DNA from: Turritopsis dohrnii
Taxonomy: Eukaryota; Cnidaria; Hydrozoa; Anthoathecata; Oceaniidae
DNA: 64,000 nucleotides
NCBI GenBank assembly: GCA_027922465.2
Contig: BQMF02000165.1
Span: 434,001 to 498,000, forward strand
Direction: 5' to 3'
How positions within the stretch are numbered: the stretch's first letter is position 1; the number at the start of each line of letters is the position of its first letter. The position numbers and the translations under genes were made by a program. Positions 58,701 through 64,000 of the stretch are shown here, in pieces. The notes beneath the pieces are model-generated. The model searched no databases and was not told the DNA's origin. It saw only the letters and a program-made list of their open reading frames with translations.

Positions 58701-58746
58701 AGAGGTGTCCGCCTTTTAGAGTGTCCGTTAATTGGAGGTTCCACTG
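55716..58746. mobile_element. 3.03 kb pogo-type element flanked by TA
   Basis: It begins CAGTGGAACCTCCAATTAGC and ends AATTGGAGGTTCCACTG, with TA just outside both ends (55714-55715 and 58747-58748). Subterminal copies of TGTCCGCTAATTAGA / TCCGCCTTTTAGA occur at both ends, as usual in pogo/Tigger elements. No pogo transposase is recognised inside. Instead there is a HIRAN-like ORF near the right end (58190-58481), a minus-strand ORF at 57636-57908 without motifs, and otherwise AT-rich sequence. Confidence 0.88.
58190..58481 (+). CDS. HIRAN-like domain ORF inside the pogo-type element
   Basis: After a good splice acceptor (CTCTTGTTTCAG, ending 58190) the frame reads DSVVGHLHENISKLCTIFL, then RARVTGKRLNRGGGYGLEVP and VVYDFVGPVKFVDWVKGKL, ending in TAA at 58481. 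The order V-G-H-[LV], V-T-G-[KR]-R, G-L-E-V-P and a final basic helix matches the second half of the HIRAN-like domain whose two halves are also found at 11424-11666 and 7587-7683. The first half, with I-R-G-Y, is not found upstream within the element. Because it lies inside TA-flanked pogo ends, it may be a captured gene fragment or a normal accessory gene of this element; function unknown. The frame is intact. Confidence 0.5.
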
Positions 58747-58790
58747 TAGTGTTGGATGAAAAAGTGGTCAAACGCATCCAACACGAAAAA

Positions 58791-59475
58791 TGTGTTCGAT
58801 GAACTCTTCTAGGCTACATATACATTAGCATTCACATTATGTTTGAAAGAGAGTGGCAAGTGTGTTCAGGAATAATCATTTGATAATCATTTGATATCAT
58901 TTGATATCAAGCAATTGATATGAAGCAATTGACGATTTCCTTATTTTCGGGGTATTTTTATTTGACATACTGACAGAACGGTGTTTAAAAGTCATGAATC
59001 TCCTGTATTAAGGCTGAAAGTACTGAAAATTATTGTTACATATACCAATTAATTTTTGTTTTCCCGCTTCTCCTGTTCCTTCTGTTCAGCACAGAACTCT
59101 TCTTTAACTGAATTGAAGCTATATACTATAATTAAAAAATAAGAGACTTCCATGATAGCTCCCATAACACGAATTAACATCGACCCACCAACACTAACCC
59201 TAACGACCATACAATCTCCTGAAAGACATTTTAAAGCATGGATATTCGTATGCAACAAACAAACGCACTGACAGTTGTCAAAGAGAACATAGACACCTCG
59301 TCACCACAACGCACGCAGCAGATCATCGTCATGCAGGAAACACGAAAGCACCAACCACTACTCCTAACACGAAGACGCACTTTATTACCAACACTTACAC
59401 AGAAACATGCACCTATGCTACTAGCAGAAGCAGACATGCCAATAATAAAACAAATGCCTTAATGTCATCTACATG
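58791..59475. other. Nothing recognised
   Basis: The segment holds a few short repeated ATCATTTGATA words (58885-58920) and a stretch with many ACACGAA / CACCAAC triplets. The ORFs on both strands at 59049-59462 reflect this biased composition. Confidence 0.3.
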
Positions 59476-59788
59476 AAACACGAAGAACATTGCTTCCAAC
59501 CGACACCTACACCACCCATATGGTCTCCGCCATCACCAAGCATCAACAAGCATACTACCTTATTCCACGAAATTAACGGGCGATGATTTTAACGCGAAAG
59601 CAGTTAACGAGGAGGAAATTAGGGCGATCGAGGAACTCTTACTTGACAATGAAATGAACGCGAATCTGAGGAGCAGATGTAAACTTAGTAACAGGGAAAA
59701 TACAAGAATATTAGTTTATAACACGACAATAGTTATTTCCAACACAAGAGTAGTTTTTTCCATCACAACGAAATCAATATTCGATTGA
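59476..59788 (+). CDS. Possible exon fragment, unrecognised
   Basis: The frame is open for about 100 codons without an ATG. It includes a protein-like acidic stretch, GDDFNAKAVNEEEIRAIEE, followed by LLLDNEMNANLRSRC. No family is recognised, the splice signals are unclear, and the outer parts look non-coding. Weak. Confidence 0.15.
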
Positions 59789-60018
59789 ATAAGGATTGAG
59801 TCCAAGAGTTTGGATAAATTTGCTCTTTCTGGTTCGGCCAAAGTACCTGGATCGCGTAGTGGTTGGACATATTTCACGAGAATTGAGTGTAGACATACAA
59901 TGATGGTGGGGCCATTATATCGGGAAACGTTTTATCAGATAAATAGCCATCGCCATTGCTTCGAGAAGGATTAGAAATACCAATAGCAGTCTTTGTAAGT
60001 TAGTCAAATGAAAAATCA

Positions 60019-60207
60019 ATGCCCATCGTTAAAGAGGAAGTCAGAAGCATAAACTATCCGTGTGATATGGATTACGTAGACGATTTCAAAAAAACATTAG
60101 AATTAGATAGGTGTTCTAGCGGGGATGTTATAGAAAAACATATTCGACACGCGCTTTCCCATAATATATGTCTTTTATATTTGTATATACTTTTGTATAT
60201 ACTGTAG
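60019..60207 (+). CDS. Possible exon, unrecognised
   Basis: ATG 60019 opens MPIVKEEVRSINYPCDMDYV then DDFKKTLELDRCSSG, with a charged, protein-like composition, before ending in a hydrophobic chance-like tail. It may be an exon that ends near 60160. No motif recognised. Confidence 0.2.
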   Translation: MPIVKEEVRSINYPCDMDYVDDFKKTLELDRCSSGDVIEKHIRHALSHNICLLYLYILLYIL

Positions 60208-60294
60208 CTATTTGAAGATATCGTTAAAGTATAGACATAAAATTGACGTCTTATGATATCGCGCTATACTAATCCGCGTGCGTGTGCAACACAT

Positions 60295-60385
60295 TTAACT
60301 TAGTGAGTGTTGTGTTTTTTTAAAATTTACGGTCAAAATCTTCTTAATCGTGGTCATATAGCGGTAGTTAGTCCATTCGCCAATG
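60295..60385 (-). repeat. Dispersed repeat segment, inverse of 18840-18905
   Basis: AAATTTACGGTCAAAATCTT and CTTAATCGTGGTCATATAGC here are the inverse of 18850-18895 with a few changes. Confidence 0.75.
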
Positions 60386-60513
60386 GGCTTATATGCCCAA
60401 ATAAAATGGCCGAAATGAAACCGCTTCCTACTGCATCAAAATGAGGGAACGGTGGCTTTGAACAAGGATCTTATATATGGGGAAGCCCCGGGCGCTGATC
60501 GTTTTTATTGGCT

Positions 60514-61346
60514 AACAAGAGCCAGATGGCGCAAAACGGTAGCAGCAAAAGTACTTGTCACAAGAATACTTTTAAATTTGAAATTTTACTTAAAGTTCTT
60601 AAACGTTCTGTAAACGTTATTTCTTGAGATATCTTACTGGTGGAAAACAGGCATAAACGATATTATGTTTAAAATTACTAACTCGTATAAATAGGGTCTA
60701 ATCGCAACACACCAGCAATTTAATTTATTAGAAGACAAAAGAATTATACATGCATGAGCTGTTTATAACGTACGTTTTTTTATAAGAGCTTATGTAGAAA
60801 AAAAAAACGCGTTTCTTCGAAAAAAAAATGTATGTTTTGAATTATAATTTTTTGAAACCGAAAATGAATTCAAACAGATAACTGCCTTTTTTTAACTCGA
60901 TTTTTGAAAACCTTGATGTTCAAAGACAGAACAGATAGCTAACAAACGTAGAAAGTAATAAGAAAGTCTGATCTGTGCTTTACTGACACGAAAAACATAT
61001 CTATTTTCAAGTGCCAAAGTTCATTGATTCAGTACCATAAAAGTAACTAAAAGTCCCAGTTTTATGTAGACCTATTTGATTAATATCCATTCCTTCATCA
61101 ATTAAGTGATAAAATATCAAAGAAAACGTAATTTAAATGTATGTGATTGAAAACCTTCGAAAATTCAAAAGGCTGCGTTCGTTCATTAGAATGTATATTG
61201 AGTTTTTAGTGGGGACTCGCATACTCTAAATCGTAGGCTAAAAACTGCCGTTTCGGCCGGAGTAGTAGTAGTAGTAGTAGGAGTAGTAGTAGTAGTAGGA
61301 GTCCAAGGGTGTTTTAATACGGTATTCGCTTACGCTGCTACCGTAA
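60514..61346 (+). mobile_element. ACGGTAGCAGC-family MITE, complete copy B (~830 bp)
   Basis: It begins with AAGAGCCAGATGGCGCAAAA then CGGTAGCAGC, and ends with GCTGCTACCGTAA, so short ACGGTAGCAGC inverted repeats lie at or near both ends. The right half is nearly identical to 34225-34650; the whole matches 50508-52163 once its insertion is removed; 2190-2405 is a fragment. A GTA/GGA run occurs at 61261-61302. No ORF. Confidence 0.8.
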
Positions 61347-61504
61347 TGAAGGAAAACTCTTGAAATGCGCTAATTTGATTGGCTTAAAAATTCATAGCAA
61401 CGGAATTCGTTGATAAGGTTCTTCATTTCTGCTGCTCTTTTGAAGAAGAAACGAGAAAGTTCTAATGTATAAAAATAAAACTTTTATTGTTATACTTTTA
61501 CTGT

Positions 61505-61534
61505 TTATTGTATTGTATTGTATTGTATTGTAGA
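61505..61534 (+). repeat. (TATTG)n microsatellite
   Basis: Five to six copies of TATTG in a row. Confidence 0.9.
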
Positions 61535-61576
61535 ACATGCTGAAGTGAGTTATTGCAAAGTGCAAGTTGTTTAAAA

Positions 61577-61747
61577 ATGGCTGCAGAAAAGATGATGTTT
61601 ATTTTGTTACTTGCCATTTTTATTCACGACGAACTTTTGATGGGAATTTTGGTGGGTTTATTTACGTATTTTAGGTATATAAAAGGCTTATTATTAACGG
61701 AAGATTTACATCACACATTCAACATAAAAACAGTGCTGGGGAACTAA
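61577..61747 (+). CDS. Possible small hydrophobic ORF
   Basis: ATG 61577 (AAAATGGC context) gives 56 codons: MAAEKMMFILLLAIFIHDEL then a second hydrophobic stretch GILVGLFTYFRYIKGLLL, ending LGN. Unrecognised, and likely chance unless conserved. Confidence 0.2.
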   Translation: MAAEKMMFILLLAIFIHDELLMGILVGLFTYFRYIKGLLLTEDLHHTFNIKTVLGN

Positions 61748-63516
61748 AAAGAAGCCAGTGTTTTTGTCTTTAAGTGTATAAACGAAGGAATATTAAAGAG
61801 AGTAGGAGAAAGGATATTTTAGTATGTGTTTGCAGTAGAAAATCTTCTGGAAAATAGAGAAAGTTTTGCCAAACAAAGAAAGCAGTTCTATGTCTTTCAG
61901 TGTATAAAAATGGTACCAGAATTTCAGAAAAAAGTGTTTTAAGTATATGCTTTTACACAGCACAGTAAAGTGTGCTGGAAAGTGAACCAATGTTTAGTCT
62001 ATTTAGTTAGAAGAAAATGTTAGAAGAATGTTGGATAAATAAAGAATAAAATCGATGTTTATTGCTGTGTTTCGAATTAGGAGGAGATTTGAGCTGAAAT
62101 TGAAAATGGTTCTACAGATGTGAATGTTTCCATTTATTTAAAAATTTTCTGTCATATTACATTTGTGTTTTTAATTATTATAATGTTTTTTAGATTAATG
62201 TGTTCTCAAAGTTTCTTTCAGTTTGTTTTGTTTCTCTTTAGATATCGTCATAGTATGTTTTTTGAATATTTTCATCTGTTAAAAAAGAAATGAAGCACAT
62301 GGGTTAAATTATGATGTTGAGAGGGTTAGTTAAGAGAAGAATAAATTACGTATTTAAGAAGTTCATTAGTTTTTACTGTACAATGAAACTGTGCTACAAA
62401 AAAGAAGCGTTATTGCATGTATTTTTCTTAAGTTTATATTTTATCATGTTTATGCATTATCTATATATACTAATTCGCATTTGTGCATCCCACTTTTGTT
62501 TTAGAGTGATATATCTATATACTAGCATGTAGCTTTAGCTAAAAATGCCCCCGCGCTCAAGCATTCCAATTTGTACACACAGCAAGCTATACATTGCAAG
62601 CTATACAACGGAAACAAAACTTTGTTACTTTTTGTTATCTCTTGGTTCTTTGTCACACTGATGGTAATTTATAACTTTCAAAAAGTGTAATTAAGGCTTA
62701 ACAAGTAATATCAGAAAGTATTGGCTACAAACAAAAGAAATGTGTGAACTGAAACCATGGTTACGTATTTTGTAATCAAAATAAAATAAACATTTGTTAA
62801 AGAAATTCTGTAAGAACCAAAAGAAAGAAAAAAAACTTTTTCAAAAAAAAATCAAAGCGAAAAATCCATTAGAAATCTGCGTTTCAAACTTTGATTCGAA
62901 ACAAGAAATAGCCAAAAAGTTTACATAAAAAACAAGAAAAAAATATAAGAAGGTTTTGATGATCATGATCACACCAGGTTTCAGAAAGAAGGAAAACACG
63001 AAGAACGACAATTTGTAGGCTTTCTTGCATACACAAAAATCCAATTAAAATCTTTTTCAGGCAAGATCTGCCAAAAATCAGTGCATTTAATAAAATTTAT
63101 CGAACGAAAGATTATTAAGAACTAAAACATATACAAAAATAAAATGTTGTTGGCAAAATTTCAGATTTCAAGCTGTGCTTCAAAATCCTAGTCGTTCACT
63201 TCACTAAAACAACACGAAAGTAATATAAAACATGTCTAAGCAATTTTAGCATACGAACTTCCTAAACAACATAGTATAATATACTAATAAATTAGGAAAG
63301 AGATACGAAAAAACATTCCACTTACAGTACCATGCTTTGAAACGGGAAAAAAAAGCAAAGTCAGCTAATTAATTGTATTACATCGTGTAACGTCAACACG
63401 AAAGTTGGAAGATGATGATGATGAAGAACAAAATCGGAACTAACATTCGCCTATCTCGTGAAACTACTATGCCTCCTCGCTCGCTTACGCTCGCTGCGGG
63501 GGCAATTAATAGCCGA
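61748..63516. other. Nothing recognised apart from a short dispersed repeat
   Basis: AT-rich. At 62478-62507, TTCGCATTTGTGCATCCCAC and TTTTGTTTTAGAGTG are the inverse of 18911-18937. ORFs here are leucine/phenylalanine/lysine-rich and without motifs. Confidence 0.35.
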
Positions 63517-63548
63517 TTCTCTGTCTGTCTGTCTGTCTGTTTGTTTGT
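63517..63548 (+). repeat. (CTGT)n microsatellite
   Basis: TCTGTCTGTCTGTCTGTCTG then TTTGTTTGT, after a GC-rich TCGCTCGCTTACGCTCGCTG stretch at 63478-63497. Confidence 0.9.
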
Positions 63549-64000
63549 AAGTCACGCAAAATGGTAGATTGAGTTGTGAGCGAAATTATTTCTTTTTTTG
63601 TGTGCGACGTGAGTTTGAAGCAAATACATTGCAACCCCAATCGAACGTGACTTTTTTTGGCTGATGAACTAATAGGAATAACGTTTTGTTTTTATTATTA
63701 TTGTCAGTTTTATATTCCACGTTGACTTGGCTTTGAAAACAATACATCAACTAAATACAAAGAAACTAACTGATTAAACATTTTGGACAAAAAGCAGCAG
63801 TGGCAGAACGTGGTAACATGTTCAGTTTGCCAGTGTATGCTAACGTATCCTTGCCTGACTGTCTGAGACGGGTGAACTTTTTTTTTTCGAGCAATCAAAA
63901 TGTTTAAAAACCGATAGGTAAAAAAAGAGTATCATGAAACAAAATATATTTTTTGCTTTTCTTTTAATAAATTAATTTCTTCTTTTAATTGTTAAGCGTT
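63549..64000. other. Nothing recognised
   Basis: AT-rich end of the window; the minus-strand ORF 63710-63898 has no motif. Confidence 0.3.

Larger units (their letters stand above)
55233..58790 (+). mobile_element. PIF/Harbinger derivative split by a pogo-type element
   Basis: The left part (55233-55713) has GGTCAAACGTGTCCAACATT and repeated ATCCAACAC / GTGTTGGA words. The right part (58749-58790) has GTGTTGGATGAAAAAGTGG and TCAAACGCATCCAACAC. Within the left part, a frame at about 55446-55530 reads GFSDDEGPCRGKTREWMKRR, the Harbinger transposase N-terminal pattern also seen at 52688-53375. The exact borders were not fixed. Confidence 0.6.

Noticed and set aside
59231..59462. Overlapping ORFs on both strands at 59.2-59.5 kb
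   Set aside because: Both derive from a compositionally biased ACA/CAC-rich stretch; no domain features.

Overview
The window is nuclear DNA of an AT-rich animal genome, most likely an early-branching marine invertebrate and plausibly a cnidarian. The evidence is a spliced KIN17 gene with small exons, eukaryotic nuclear tRNA genes with internal A and B boxes, and a dense set of invertebrate transposons. These include Tc1/mariner, pogo-like, PIF/Harbinger, a 2A-bearing LINE, a RAG1-N-terminus-like DNA transposon and many MITEs. Species assignment is inference.

Layout. (1) 1-5.9 kb: two minus-strand pieces of one LINE family separated by about 1.4 kb, then unassigned AT-rich DNA. (2) 5.88-23.05 kb: 14 plus-strand exons of KIN (KIN17), whose reading phases join without error into 350 codons. 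Only the first ~38 residues are missing. Its introns carry most of the repeats here: a ~1.9 kb inverted-repeat element, a full-length Tc1/mariner element, a HIRAN-like gene fragment split by those two, several MITEs, and a 3.2 kb element beside a perfect 38-bp palindrome. (3) 23-27.4 kb: repeats and little else. (4) 27.4-34.2 kb: a tandem array of a 1277-bp unit, 5.3 copies, with seven tRNA genes per unit (Val, Arg, Lys, Pro, Ser, Gln, Trp; 37 genes in total). (5) 34.2-40.2 kb: MITEs, a minisatellite, and one unassigned candidate exon plus weaker candidates on the minus strand. (6) 40.2-49.8 kb: a 9.58 kb decayed DNA transposon with terminal inverted repeats starting CACGGCCAT. It encodes a RAG1-like N-terminal RING plus zinc finger region followed by a DDE-type transposase in about ten exons. 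It is itself interrupted by a MITE, a pogo-derived element and an apparently intact LINE whose protein carries an NPGP 2A motif. (7) 49.9-64 kb: a small two-membrane-segment ORF, nested MITEs and a Harbinger-type element with a MADF gene, an intronless SAM-dependent methyltransferase ORF, a tRNA-derived SINE, and a Harbinger element split by a pogo-type element that carries a second HIRAN-like ORF.

The candidates for host function are KIN17, the tRNA array, the methyltransferase ORF and possibly the small membrane ORF. Nearly everything else recognisable is mobile DNA, often nested two or three deep, which gives relative insertion ages. The strongest lead for something little described is the RAG1-N-like transposon at 40216-49795.
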